The position numbers and the translations under genes are program-made. A DNA stretch of 64,000 nucleotides, taken from assembly GCA_013178275.1 (NCBI GenBank), contig JABLWZ010000018.1, positions 28,324 through 92,323 on the forward strand. Direction: 5' to 3'. Shown here piece by piece: positions 55,690 to 64,000 of the stretch. Under the pieces are notes generated by a model. It worked only from the letters and a program-made list of their open reading frames with translations, was not told the origin of the DNA and made no database searches. Position 1 is the first letter of the stretch. Every line of letters starts with the position of its first letter. This stretch comes from Bacillota bacterium (GTDB taxonomy: Bacteria > Bacillota > Ch66 > Ch109).

Positions 55690-56220
55690 ATGAGCAACAA
55701 GGTAATAATGTGGTCGATGCTGATCCTGCCCTGGTTTACCCTCCTGCTGATGAAGAGAGAAGAGGTCAAGCGCTACATGCCGGTTGGCTTGTTCGCCATC
55801 GTCTCCAGTATAGTGATCGTCGATATCGGGGCTACCTTAAACCTATGGGCCCTCAGGGACAATATTTTTCCGTTCGGCAAGGTTTTCTCTTATCACCTGG
55901 GAGGAATTCCGGTAGTAACGATGTGGCTTTTTAAGTTTACTTACGGGAGATTTTTACGGTATGTCACTGTGGATGTGTTCTATAATCTCGCGTTCGCTTT
56001 CTTAATGTCACCCTGGTTAGCTGCCCGTGGGATTCGTGAAAATGTCGAGGTTACTGCCTTGGGTTTATTTTTTATAATTACTGTTCATGGAATTTTACTT
56101 TACATCTACCAGCTGTGGCAGGAAAACGCATTGATTCCGGCGTTTAAGGAATACCTCTCGCCCAAGCTGCGGCCGGCCGCGACCAAACCGTTTTTTAAAG
56201 ACCGGGATAAACCTGATTAG
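55690..56220 (+). CDS. CBO0543-like membrane protein, second copy
   Basis: A 176-residue protein with about five membrane segments (ILPWFTLLLM, LFAIVSSIVIVDIGATLNLW, VVTMWLFKFTYGRFL). It has the same size and layout as the protein at 53063. AAGGAG precedes ATG 55690. A strong hairpin follows. Function unknown. Confidence 0.75.
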   Translation: MSNKVIMWSMLILPWFTLLLMKREEVKRYMPVGLFAIVSSIVIVDIGATLNLWALRDNIFPFGKVFSYHLGGIPVVTMWLFKFTYGRFLRYVTVDVFYNLAFAFLMSPWLAARGIRENVEVTALGLFFIITVHGILLYIYQLWQENALIPAFKEYLSPKLRPAATKPFFKDRDKPD

Positions 56221-56239
56221 CCCCCTGCTGAAAAAACAA

Positions 56240-56267
56240 GGAAGCGCGGGAGTCGTCCCGCGCTTCC
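56240..56267. terminator. Terminator between the CBO0543-like gene and the RND operon
   Basis: GGAAGCGCGGGA and TCCCGCGCTTCC form a perfect 12-bp stem with a 4-base loop. On the minus strand TTGTTTTTT follows, so it should end the efflux operon; it may also end the plus-strand gene. Confidence 0.85.
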
Positions 56268-56294
56268 TCGTTTGTCTGATGTATACGCTGGGTA

Positions 56295-59200
56295 TTAATT
56301 CGCCAGGGCTTTGCCTTCCAGCTTCAGCGCCTTCTTGTGCTTTCTCCTCAGGGTCCAGTCATCCAGCAGGGTAAAAACTACCGGGACCAGGAACAGGGTG
56401 ACGAAGGTCGCGGCCAGCAGGCCGCCGATGACCACGATGGCCAGCGGGGCGTTGGTCTCGCTGCCTTCCCCCAGCCCGATTGCCAGGGGTATCATGGCCA
56501 GGATGGTAGCCAGCGCGGTCATCAGGATCGGCCGCAGCCTGACCCGGCCGGTCTCCAGCAGCGCTTCGGTCCGTTCCATCCCCGCCTCGAGCATCTGCTT
56601 CAGGTAGTCCACGTAAACGATGGCGTTCGCCACGGCTATACCCACCAGCATAATGACCCCGATAAACGCGTTGACGCTGAAGGTCTTCCCCGTCACCAGC
56701 AGCGCCAGGACGATCCCGATGACGGCGCCGGGGAGGGAGAACATGATCACGAACGGGTCTCGAAATGATTCGTACTGCACCACCATGACCACGTAGACCA
56801 GCATTATCGCCAGCAAGAGCGCCAGGAGCAGGCTGGAAAAGGCGTCTACCAGCTGTTCATACTGGCCGCCGAATTCTATGGTGTATCCCGCGGGCAGCTT
56901 CACTTCGGCTATCCCAGCCTCGATATCCACGGTGACGCTGTTCAGGTCGCGGTCCGACAGGTCGCAGGAGATGGTCCCCAGGCGGGTCTGGTCTTCCCGC
57001 TGGATCTGGACCGGCCCGGTCGAGAGTTCAAAGGAGGCGATCTCGGTCAGGGGGATGGCGCTGCCCCTCGAGTCGATGATCTGGAGCTGCTTCAGGACCT
57101 CCATGTCGCTGGAGCCGTTTTTGCTGCTGGTCACCCGGACGTCGATCTCTTCTCCCGCCAGACGGTAGTAGGTGACGACCGAACCGTCGATGGCGGTCTT
57201 TATCTCCCGGGAAACCTGCGCCGGCGTCAGCCCCAGGTCCATGGCCCGCTGACGGTCGATCCTCACCTGCACCTCGGGGTTTCCATCCTCCAGCGAGGAG
57301 GTCACGTTGCGGGTTCCGGGGACCTTTTCCACGATGGTCTTGACCTGGTTGGAGAGGGCACGCAGGGTATCGAGGTCATCGCCCTGCACCTTAATCTGGA
57401 CGGCGCCTCCCTGACTGCTCATCATCATCCCGCTGCTCACGGTCACCGTGCATTTGACGCCGGGGATGTCCTTGAGCGACTGCCTCATCTCCTCGGCCAC
57501 CTGCTCTATCCCATCCCGCTGACCCATGGGCAGCAGATGCGCGGTGTAGGTGGCCTTGTTGGACGCGGCGTTGGCCATCGTCATCCTCTCCGAGGTGCCG
57601 ACGCTGACGAACGCGAAATCGACAGCGGGGTTCTCCAGTATCCGCTGCTCGGCTATCGAGGCTACCTTATCCACGCTCTCCAGGCTCGACCCCCGGTCCG
57701 CCTCGACGGTCACGTTGATCTGGCCTGTATCCGATGCGGGCATGAACTCGGCTCCGACAGAAAATAAACCGAGCAGCGTGAAAACGATCAGCCCTATCAC
57801 AACGCTGCTTACAACCACGCCCCGATGCCCCAAGGCCCAGCTTAGCCATCTCTTGTACACGTCGCCCAGGCCGTCCAGCCATTCCCCCATGCTGTGGAAC
57901 TTCCTGCTGATCAGGCCTTTGCCGGGTTTTATCTCCATGGCCTTGTCCGTCAGCATGCGGGAGGACATGAACGGGACCACCGCCAGAGCCACCAGCAGGG
58001 AACACCCGATGGCCACACAGATGGTGAGGGTCAGCGGCCGGAACATGACCCCGCTTATCCCCCCGGCCAGACCGATCGGCAGGAACACGACTATCAGGGT
58101 CAGGGTGCTCGCCAGGACCGCCCCACCCACCTGGCTGGTCCCCTCCAGGGCCGCTTCCTTGGCGGAACGGCCCATGCTGCGGTGGCGGTAGATGTTTTCG
58201 AAAACCACGATGGAGTCGTCAATCATCCGCCCCACCCCCAGGGCCAGGCCTCCCAGCGTGATTAAATTCAGGGTGCTGCCGGTGTAAAACAGCACGATGA
58301 AGGTGGCCACCAGCGAGAGGGGTATCGCTATCCCCACGATGCCCGTGCTCCGCAGGTTGCGCATGAACACGAATATGATCAGTACTGCCAGGAACGCGCC
58401 TTCCAGCAGCGTCTTGCCGGTGCTGCGGATCGACTTGTTGATGAAGTCCGACTGGTCCATGACGTACCGGACCTCGACCTTGTCGCCGAGTCGGCCCTTG
58501 AGCTTTTCCATCTCCGCCTTGACGCTGTTGCAGGCTTCCACGGTATTGCCGTCGGTCGCCTTCTGGACCAAGAGGCCCACCACCGGTTTTCCGTTGACCC
58601 GGTTGAGCTGGGTGACCTCCTTGTAGGTTTCAGTGATGTCGGCGATCTCCCGGAGCTGGATCTTGCTGCCGTTGGAGGTCGTGAGCGCGACCTCGCCGAC
58701 ATGGTCCACGGTCTCAAACTGCTGCAGGCTGCGGACGAAGTATTTCCTCTCCCCATAGGCGATCTGGCCGCTGGACATGTTGTAGTTCTCGGCCGCCAGG
58801 AAGCTGCCGATCTGGGTCAGGCTCAGACCGTAGTTCTGGGCCTTCACCGGGTCGACCGCCACCCGGACCTCGCGTTCGAGACCGCCGATGGACGACACCG
58901 AAGCCACCCCGGAGATGCGCGACAGCTGGGGCTCGATGTCATCTTCCGCTATGGTCTGCAGCTGGGCCAGGGAAAGCTCATTTGAACCGATCGTCACCAC
59001 GATCACCGGCATCATATTCAGGTCTACCTTCATCACCTGCGGTTTGCCCACATCCTCCGGGAGGTAGGACTCGGCCATCGAGATCTTGTCCCGGATATCC
59101 GCCATGGCGGTGTCCATGTTGGTTCCGTAGTTGAACCCGATAAACACCATGGACGAGTTGGAGTTGGACCGGGATACCAGGGTGTCGATGTTGCTGACCG

Positions 59201-59423
59201 TGGCGACCATGTTCTCGATCGGTTTGCTGACCTGCTGCTCGATCTCTTCCGGGCCGGCTCCCTGGTAGCTGGTTATCACCGCCGCGTAAGGCAGTTCCAT
59301 GTCGGGCATCCAGTCAGTACGCATCTGGGCCACGCTCATCGCGCCGATGATGGTTATCGCCGCGATCAGGATGATGACGGTCGCGGGCCGGTTTACTGAA
59401 AACTGGGCGATTCTCCTTATCAT
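56295..59423 (-). CDS. RND efflux pump inner-membrane protein (AcrB/HAE1 type)
   Basis: This 1042-residue pump has two RND repeats of six helices with large outer loops. The proton-relay acidic pair lies in ALGVGRMIDDSIVVFENIY (about residues 395-413). MIRRIAQFSVNRPATVIILI at the start and VGIAVANAIVYVDYLKQM in the second half are typical. In a Gram-positive there is no outer-membrane channel, so it probably moves substrate from membrane to outside. It starts 1 bp after the adaptor gene. Substrate unknown. Confidence 0.93.
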   Translation of the reverse strand: MIRRIAQFSVNRPATVIILIAAITIIGAMSVAQMRTDWMPDMELPYAAVITSYQGAGPEEIEQQVSKPIENMVATVSNIDTLVSRSNSNSSMVFIGFNYGTNMDTAMADIRDKISMAESYLPEDVGKPQVMKVDLNMMPVIVVTIGSNELSLAQLQTIAEDDIEPQLSRISGVASVSSIGGLEREVRVAVDPVKAQNYGLSLTQIGSFLAAENYNMSSGQIAYGERKYFVRSLQQFETVDHVGEVALTTSNGSKIQLREIADITETYKEVTQLNRVNGKPVVGLLVQKATDGNTVEACNSVKAEMEKLKGRLGDKVEVRYVMDQSDFINKSIRSTGKTLLEGAFLAVLIIFVFMRNLRSTGIVGIAIPLSLVATFIVLFYTGSTLNLITLGGLALGVGRMIDDSIVVFENIYRHRSMGRSAKEAALEGTSQVGGAVLASTLTLIVVFLPIGLAGGISGVMFRPLTLTICVAIGCSLLVALAVVPFMSSRMLTDKAMEIKPGKGLISRKFHSMGEWLDGLGDVYKRWLSWALGHRGVVVSSVVIGLIVFTLLGLFSVGAEFMPASDTGQINVTVEADRGSSLESVDKVASIAEQRILENPAVDFAFVSVGTSERMTMANAASNKATYTAHLLPMGQRDGIEQVAEEMRQSLKDIPGVKCTVTVSSGMMMSSQGGAVQIKVQGDDLDTLRALSNQVKTIVEKVPGTRNVTSSLEDGNPEVQVRIDRQRAMDLGLTPAQVSREIKTAIDGSVVTYYRLAGEEIDVRVTSSKNGSSDMEVLKQLQIIDSRGSAIPLTEIASFELSTGPVQIQREDQTRLGTISCDLSDRDLNSVTVDIEAGIAEVKLPAGYTIEFGGQYEQLVDAFSSLLLALLLAIMLVYVVMVVQYESFRDPFVIMFSLPGAVIGIVLALLVTGKTFSVNAFIGVIMLVGIAVANAIVYVDYLKQMLEAGMERTEALLETGRVRLRPILMTALATILAMIPLAIGLGEGSETNAPLAIVVIGGLLAATFVTLFLVPVVFTLLDDWTLRRKHKKALKLEGKALAN

Positions 59424-59424
59424 C

Positions 59425-60555
59425 TTACTTTCCCCCGTCAGTAAAATTCAGCACGCTGGTCTCATCGATGAGGGTGTTGCCCTTGGTGACGACCCTCTGC
59501 CCCACCTGAAGGCCCCTGGTTATCTCGGTGTAGGTCCCATCGTTGATCCCGGTCTGGACTATTACCGCCTGCGCACGGTTTTCACCGTTGACGACGTACA
59601 CGATGTTCTCACCGTTTTTCGGCAGGACCGCGACCATGGGTATGACGGTGGCGCCCGCCTTCTGCCTCGTCCCCAGCATAATCTCGGCGAACATCCCCGA
59701 TTTCACCTGTGACTCGAGGTTGTTGGGCAGGGAAACCTTGACCGGGTAGGTGCGCGTGATCGAATCGGGGACAGACGCGACGCTCTTGACGGTACCGGTG
59801 AGCGGCTCATCGCCGACGGCCCTGACCAGCACCTTGACGTCCGCCCCGGCCTGGATCGAGGACACGTCAGACTCGCTGACCCTGACCTCCACCTCCAGGT
59901 CCGCGGTGTCGTTGATAACCGCGACCGGGCTCGCCATGCTGGTCGTGTCCCCGACCCTGACATCGACGCGCCCGACGATCCCGGCCATGGGGCTCACGAT
60001 ATCGCAGTCAGCCAGGTTCTGCTGGGCCAGATTGAGCGCGGCCTGGGCCTGGGCCACACCCGCTTCCGCGGCGCCGGTGTTGAGGGCGTCATACGCGGCC
60101 TTGGCCGCCTCCAGGGCTTGGTCGGAAATAGCCCCTGAACTATGCAGCCCCTGGGCGCGCTCATAGTTGGACAGAGCCGTCTGCCGCTGAACCTCGTTGG
60201 CAGCCGCCGCGGCTCGGGTGGAGGCCAGGGCCGCCTCGGCCTGCTGGACAGAGGCGTCCAGCTTGCTGCGGTCCAGGCTGATGATAACCTCCCCCTGCCT
60301 GACCGCCTGACCCTCGATCACGTAAACTGCCGTCACCCTACGCGCCACCTTGGGCATCACCGCCTCTTCGCGGCTGCCCTTCAGTTTGCCGGAGTAGCTC
60401 GAATACCTGGTTATATCCATGGTTTTTACTACCGCTGTCTCGACGTTGAGTACATTAGGCGGCGCTTCCTGCTGCTTCTTGCTGCAGCCGCCGGCCCCGA
60501 TCAGCAGTGAGATGATGACCAGCCCCAACATGAAATTCCGACGCCCTGTTTTCAC
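59425..60555 (-). CDS. RND efflux adaptor (HlyD/MFP family) lipoprotein
   Basis: A 376-residue membrane fusion protein with a lipoprotein signal (LLIGAGGC, cysteine at residue 24), lipoyl-like segments (MPKVARRVTAVYVIEGQAVR and DIVSPMAGIVGRVDVRVGD) around an alanine/glutamine-rich coiled coil, and a beta-barrel C-terminal part. It links to the RND pump encoded directly downstream. GTG 60555 with GGAGG upstream is chosen over the upstream ATG 60579. Confidence 0.92.
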   Translation of the reverse strand: MKTGRRNFMLGLVIISLLIGAGGCSKKQQEAPPNVLNVETAVVKTMDITRYSSYSGKLKGSREEAVMPKVARRVTAVYVIEGQAVRQGEVIISLDRSKLDASVQQAEAALASTRAAAAANEVQRQTALSNYERAQGLHSSGAISDQALEAAKAAYDALNTGAAEAGVAQAQAALNLAQQNLADCDIVSPMAGIVGRVDVRVGDTTSMASPVAVINDTADLEVEVRVSESDVSSIQAGADVKVLVRAVGDEPLTGTVKSVASVPDSITRTYPVKVSLPNNLESQVKSGMFAEIMLGTRQKAGATVIPMVAVLPKNGENIVYVVNGENRAQAVIVQTGINDGTYTEITRGLQVGQRVVTKGNTLIDETSVLNFTDGGK

Positions 60556-60694
60556 CCTGAATCCTCCTCTTTCAGTCATTCAATCTTATCGGCGCACCGC
60601 GGCCCTCCATCCGTCGGCTGGGGACCGCATCGGCGTCCGCAAACGCGGCTGGGACGCCCCAGTCTATTTGTGTAATAATAACGGCTCCCGCCCT

Positions 60695-61231
60695 CTAGGG
60701 GCCCTTCCCCCTCTCCAGCACCTCCCGGAGCGCGGTCAGCCCTTCTATCATGGACTCTATCTGGGTATCGGGTATCTCGTCCAGCAGGTTGGAGAACTGT
60801 TCCTCCGCGCGCCCCACGATTTCTCTTAAAAGATCGAGCCCGGGTTGGGTAAGGAAGATCCGGGTCAGCCGCTGGTCGTTTTTATCCGGCCGCTTATCCG
60901 CCATCCCCTTGAGGCTCAGCTCCTCGATCGTGGTGGAGATGTACGACTTGGCCAGCCCGCTCTGCCTCGCCAGCTCGCTCACCGTAATCCCCGGCTCCCT
61001 TTCGACCTGGACCATGATAATCAGGTGAGTGAAGGGCAGGTTGTACTGCTTGAACATTTCCTTGTGGTGCTCCATCAGCCGGGTATGCACCACCCGAAAC
61101 AGCTCCATCAGGTATAAACGCTGGTCCACTATATCTACCACCCCTGATCTATATAAGTATTCACCGGCAACCCGTTTTATTTGTTCTTTAGCGAACATTC
61201 TGTCCAGAACCATATTACCCAAAATCTGCAT
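60695..61231 (-). CDS. MarR family transcriptional regulator
   Basis: This protein of about 178 residues has a winged helix (ITVSELARQSGLAKSYISTTIEELSLKGMADK, in part; wing ends near DQRLTRIFLTQPG). It probably represses the efflux genes that follow on the same strand. The start is uncertain: TTG 61240, ATG 61231 and ATG 61198 are all possible and none has a strong ribosome site. The N-terminal 40 residues look helical, as in dimerising MarR proteins. Confidence 0.85.
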   Translation of the reverse strand: MQILGNMVLDRMFAKEQIKRVAGEYLYRSGVVDIVDQRLYLMELFRVVHTRLMEHHKEMFKQYNLPFTHLIIMVQVEREPGITVSELARQSGLAKSYISTTIEELSLKGMADKRPDKNDQRLTRIFLTQPGLDLLREIVGRAEEQFSNLLDEIPDTQIESMIEGLTALREVLERGKGP

Positions 61232-61260
61232 CCCCGTCAATCACTTTAATGAGCGAATAA

Positions 61261-61302
61261 AACACCCCCTATGATAGTAAAAACACTGTCATAGGGGGTT
61301 TT
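61261..61302. terminator. Bidirectional terminator between the flavoprotein gene and the MarR gene
   Basis: ACCCCCTATGATAG and CTGTCATAGGGGGT form a 14-bp stem with one mismatch, with T-runs on both sides. It ends the minus-strand flavoprotein transcript; it could overlap the MarR-operon promoter. Confidence 0.75.
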
Positions 61303-61330
61303 ATGACACCGGCGACCCTCTGATCGCCAG

Positions 61331-62905
61331 CTACGGTTGATGCACGGTGCTGCCCTTGGCGAACTCGGCGCTTTCCCGGGGGTAATCCGTCCGGTAGTGG
61401 GAACCCCGGCTCTCTTTCCGCCACAGCGCGCTGCTGGTTATCATCTGCCCGGTGGCCACCATGCTGCGCAGCTCGTGCAGCTTCAGGAGGCTCCTGGGAT
61501 CAGCCGCGGCGGCGTTTTTTATCGACTCCTCGATGCTGGCGAGGTCCCGTCCAGCCTGCTCCATCCCCGACCCGTCTCTGACCGGGCCCAGGTGGTCCCA
61601 CATGGTCCGCTTCACCTGCTGCCGCAGCTGGTTGATCTCACCTGAGGCGAGGGTCCGGGGCTTCCCGAAAAAGGTGACAGACTTGACAGCCGTTTCCAGG
61701 AGGCTGCCGCCGATATTGGGGAGCGGCTGGGCCGAAGCCATTTCGGCCGCGCTTATCCCGCCCGTCCGGCCGAAGACCAGGCACTCGGTGAGGGCGTTGC
61801 CGCCCATCCGGTTGGCCCCGTGCACACCCCCGGCGGCCTCTCCCACGGCGATCAGCCCTTCTACCGTGGTCCGCGCCTGGGTGTCGATTGATACCCCTCC
61901 CATGCAGAAGTGGGTGGTGGGGGTTACCTTCCAGCGGGGCGCCTTGTCCTTCCCCTCGGGGTAAACGATATTCCTGATATGGGGATTCAGCGCGAGTTCC
62001 TCGGGCGTGGTTTCCGAAAAATCCAGGTACACGCTGGAGCCCGACCTTTCGCTCGATACTATGGCCCGAGCCAATTCATCCCTCATGGTGATCATAGCGG
62101 TGCTGAGCGTGATCTTCGCGTTCAGCCGGGTTGCGATGACGTCCCGGCCTTCCTGGTCGATCAGCCGCGCGCTGTCAGGGGTGGGCTGGAAAAACAGGCG
62201 GCGCGGCTGCCCCTTTTCCGCCGCGGCCAGGGAATAGAACTGGATGAACTCCATGTCCCTCAGCGCCGCTCCGGCGCGGGCGGCCATGGCGTAGGAGTCG
62301 CCGCAGATGCTTTCCGGGTTGTTGTGGACCTCGAAGATGCCCCCGCAGCCGCCCGCAGCCAGCACTACCGCCTTCGACCTGACCAGCAGCATCTCGCCTA
62401 AGCGGCTTAGGGCCAGGAGTCCTTTGCAGTGGTTGTCTTCCACGATAAGCTCCACCGCGGTGTACCCGGCCAGGTATTCTATTCCCGCCCCGGTAAAGGC
62501 CGTCACCAGGGCCGCGGTCAGGTCCCTCCCGTCGCCGGGAACAATGCCGCCCGCCTTCCCTATCTTACAGGCCCCCTTGCCCATGGCGACGAATCTGACC
62601 CCCGTCATCCTGGCCATTTCGTCCAAGGTTTCGCCGATCTCAGATACCAGCTTCCACGCCAGCACCTGGTCGTTGATCCCTTTGCCGACCTGCATGGTCT
62701 GGGTAAACATGCTCTCCACGCCGTACCCTTCTCCGGGGGCGTTGAAGCGCCCATTGGAGCTGATGCTGCAGGTCCCCCTCCCGGGTGAGAATTTACCCAG
62801 GGTCAGGACTTTCGCCCCCCGGGAATGGGCGGCCAGGGCGGCCATCATGCCCGCTAACCCGCTGCCGATGATGCATACCTCGGTTTCTACTTCCCTGACA
62901 GACAT
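61331..62905 (-). CDS. Fumarate reductase/succinate dehydrogenase-type flavoprotein
   Basis: The 524-residue FAD protein has the Rossmann motif IIGSGLAGMMAALAA (about residues 12-26), AGGCGGIFEVHNNP, HFCMGGVSIDTQARTT and GEAAGGVHGANRMGGNALTE. These are shared by fumarate reductase A, L-aspartate oxidase and related enzymes. No iron-sulfur or membrane subunit gene is adjacent, and no NadA/NadC genes, so the electron partner and substrate are unknown. AAGGAG precedes ATG 62905. Confidence 0.85.
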   Translation of the reverse strand: MSVREVETEVCIIGSGLAGMMAALAAHSRGAKVLTLGKFSPGRGTCSISSNGRFNAPGEGYGVESMFTQTMQVGKGINDQVLAWKLVSEIGETLDEMARMTGVRFVAMGKGACKIGKAGGIVPGDGRDLTAALVTAFTGAGIEYLAGYTAVELIVEDNHCKGLLALSRLGEMLLVRSKAVVLAAGGCGGIFEVHNNPESICGDSYAMAARAGAALRDMEFIQFYSLAAAEKGQPRRLFFQPTPDSARLIDQEGRDVIATRLNAKITLSTAMITMRDELARAIVSSERSGSSVYLDFSETTPEELALNPHIRNIVYPEGKDKAPRWKVTPTTHFCMGGVSIDTQARTTVEGLIAVGEAAGGVHGANRMGGNALTECLVFGRTGGISAAEMASAQPLPNIGGSLLETAVKSVTFFGKPRTLASGEINQLRQQVKRTMWDHLGPVRDGSGMEQAGRDLASIEESIKNAAAADPRSLLKLHELRSMVATGQMITSSALWRKESRGSHYRTDYPRESAEFAKGSTVHQP

Positions 62906-63156
62906 CGTTTATTCTCCTTCGCAAGGTGATGGTGATTCATACCAAAGCAGGCTGTCCCTGTATTCTACTCCACCGCGGGCCCGCCGGTCAAGAGGCCGCC
63001 GCCGGGGCTCAGCTGACCGACGAAAGGGGTTCCGGCTCTGGCAGGAAGCCTTCCAGATAAAAACCCACACGAGAAGTCCCCCGCTCCCCGGAAGAGGAAT
63101 TAACGGGATCGATGCGGAATACGGTTAGGTAAAAACTTTCGGGGACGTGATACGAG

Positions 63157-63435
63157 ATGAAATCAGCCGAGATGTCCAAAATCCTCTCCATGCTGGACAA
63201 GATGGCCTTTCAGGAACTGCTGGCCGACATACGCGGGAAATCGCTCGAACACTACCACGAGCTGCTGAACCAGGGCTTCACCAGCGAAGACGCGCTGCTC
63301 GACACCATCGCCCAGGCCTGCTACCATACCCTGCGGTTCTCCGCCTCCATCGCCATCGCCTTCAGCTTCCTCGAAAGCGAGGACCGGGAACAGATAAGCC
63401 AGGGCATCACCCAGATCCTGAAGACCTTCAACTAG
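63157..63435 (+). CDS. Small helical protein of unknown function
   Basis: A 92-residue protein, predicted helical (MAFQELLADIRGKSLEHYHE, TIAQACYHTLRFSASI), not assigned to a family. ATG 63157 has a weak ribosome site. It precedes the P-loop kinase gene by 35 bp and is co-directional. Confidence 0.6.
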   Translation: MKSAEMSKILSMLDKMAFQELLADIRGKSLEHYHELLNQGFTSEDALLDTIAQACYHTLRFSASIAIAFSFLESEDREQISQGITQILKTFN

Positions 63436-63470
63436 AAACCGCAGATCAATCGTATAGAATCGAGGTTGGT

Positions 63471-63893
63471 ATGGAAGCGGTATTATTCATCGGGATGCCC
63501 GCGGTTGGGAAGAGCACCTTCTACCGGGAGAGGTTCTTCAAGACCCACGTGCGGATAAACCTGGACATGCTGAAGACCAGAAACCGGGAGCGGATACTGT
63601 TCGAGGCCTGCCTGAAGGCGAAGCAGTCCTTCGTGGTGGACAACACCAACCCCACCGCCGCGGACCGTTTAAGATACATCGAGGCGGCCAGGACCGCCGG
63701 GTTTTCGGTCATCGGGTACTACTTTCAGTCGAGGATGCAGGACTCTCTCCTGAGGAACGAACAGCGTTCGGGCCGGGAACGCGTCCCCGCGGCGGCCCTG
63801 AGAGGAATCCGAAACAAGATACAGCCCCCCGGCCTTCAGGAGGGCTTCGACGAGCTGTATTACGTCAGGATAGATAAGAAAACCCTCGGCTAA
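63471..63893 (+). CDS. P-loop kinase, polynucleotide-kinase-like
   Basis: A 140-residue AAA/kinase-fold protein with the P-loop GMPAVGKST (about residues 8-16), then INLDMLKTRNRERIL and VVDNTNPTAADRLRYIEAA, the layout of the kinase domain of polynucleotide kinase-phosphatases (Pnkp type). A GAGG ribosome site precedes ATG 63471; the frame open from 63147 overlaps the small gene and is unlikely. Substrate unknown; a nucleotide or polynucleotide 5'-end kinase is the best guess. Confidence 0.75.
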   Translation: MEAVLFIGMPAVGKSTFYRERFFKTHVRINLDMLKTRNRERILFEACLKAKQSFVVDNTNPTAADRLRYIEAARTAGFSVIGYYFQSRMQDSLLRNEQRSGRERVPAAALRGIRNKIQPPGLQEGFDELYYVRIDKKTLG

Positions 63894-63912
63894 TCGCCTC
63901 GGGCCTTTAAGT

Positions 63913-64000
63913 CTATCTGATATCCGAGATTTTATACTCATAACCGTGAATCCCTTGGTAATACTCGGGGTACATTTCCCCTCCACATTTTTCACAGCTA
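63913..64000 (-). CDS. C-terminal end of a zinc-ribbon-bearing protein (partial)
   Basis: The last 28 residues of a minus-strand frame that runs off the window: SCEKCGGEMYPEYYQG and then a short tail ending ISDIR. The CxxC pair is typical of a small zinc ribbon. Function cannot be told. Confidence 0.4.
   Translation of the reverse strand, partial: SCEKCGGEMYPEYYQGIHGYEYKISDIR

Overview
The window looks like a chromosomal piece of an anaerobic, endospore-forming, GC-rich member of the Bacillota (Clostridia), probably a syntrophic or sulfate-reducer-like fatty acid oxidiser. Evidence for a spore-former is spoVS, gpr (the spore protease), a YlbJ-like protein and DUF3231/CBO0543-like genes. Gene orders typical of the group include yceD-rpmF-plsX with acpP-rnc, and ylbJ next to rsmD. 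Evidence for the lifestyle is a complete beta-oxidation cluster, pta-ackA, and a sigma-54 activator with CBS and PAS sensor domains. Species assignment is inference. No rRNA, tRNA or CRISPR array was found.

Layout. 0-4.4 kb: an MFS exporter, then a non-homologous end-joining set split into a LigD-type polymerase, a separate ATP-dependent ligase and Ku, followed by an AT-rich nuclease-like orphan. 4.9-19.4 kb: a sigma-54 enhancer-binding protein, then on the same strand a long fatty acid operon (CoA-transferase, FadN-like fusion, thiolase, three acyl-CoA dehydrogenases, two enoyl-CoA hydratases). A textbook -24/-12 promoter sits just before its first gene. 19.7-22.5 kb: Nudix hydrolase, DUF35/thiolase pair, macrodomain protein. 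22.6-29.6 kb: a purine/sulfur salvage series (ftsY, a 6-oxopurine-type phosphorylase, mtnA, class II aldolase, ahcY, apt, isochorismatase-like, mtnP) that matches the DHAP shunt for methylthioadenosine or 5'-deoxyadenosine. 29.9-35.3 kb: two GH57 glycosidases and birA. 35.4-39.8 kb: spoVS, rnc, acpP, plsX, rpmF, yceD, carbonic anhydrase. 39.9-46.6 kb: ackA, pta, patatin, ylbJ, a coiled-coil protein, rsmD, gpr. 46.7-55.6 kb: an AT-richer accessory zone with a zeta-like toxin/antitoxin pair, an RHH protein, an MFS transporter, a membrane protein, an HtrA-like protease, and CBO0543/DUF3231-like genes with a methyltransferase. 56.3-64 kb: MarR-adaptor-RND efflux operon, a fumarate-reductase-like flavoprotein and a P-loop kinase.

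The most striking material is non-coding. Two copies of a 265-370 nt element (35.4 and 48.0 kb) share one fold in which several long helices are kept by compensatory base changes; this is a strong candidate structured RNA family. A second 98-nt element occurs three times (50.6 and, in tandem, 52.8-53.0 kb), also with compensatory changes. A third family occurs directly upstream of three genes (14.3, 23.5, 29.6 kb). I could not assign any of the three to a known family with certainty.

Working together: the CBS/PAS activator probably couples energy or redox state to sigma-54 transcription of the beta-oxidation operon. The acetyl-CoA made would be used for ATP by Pta-AckA. The salvage series recycles the adenosine by-products of SAM chemistry.
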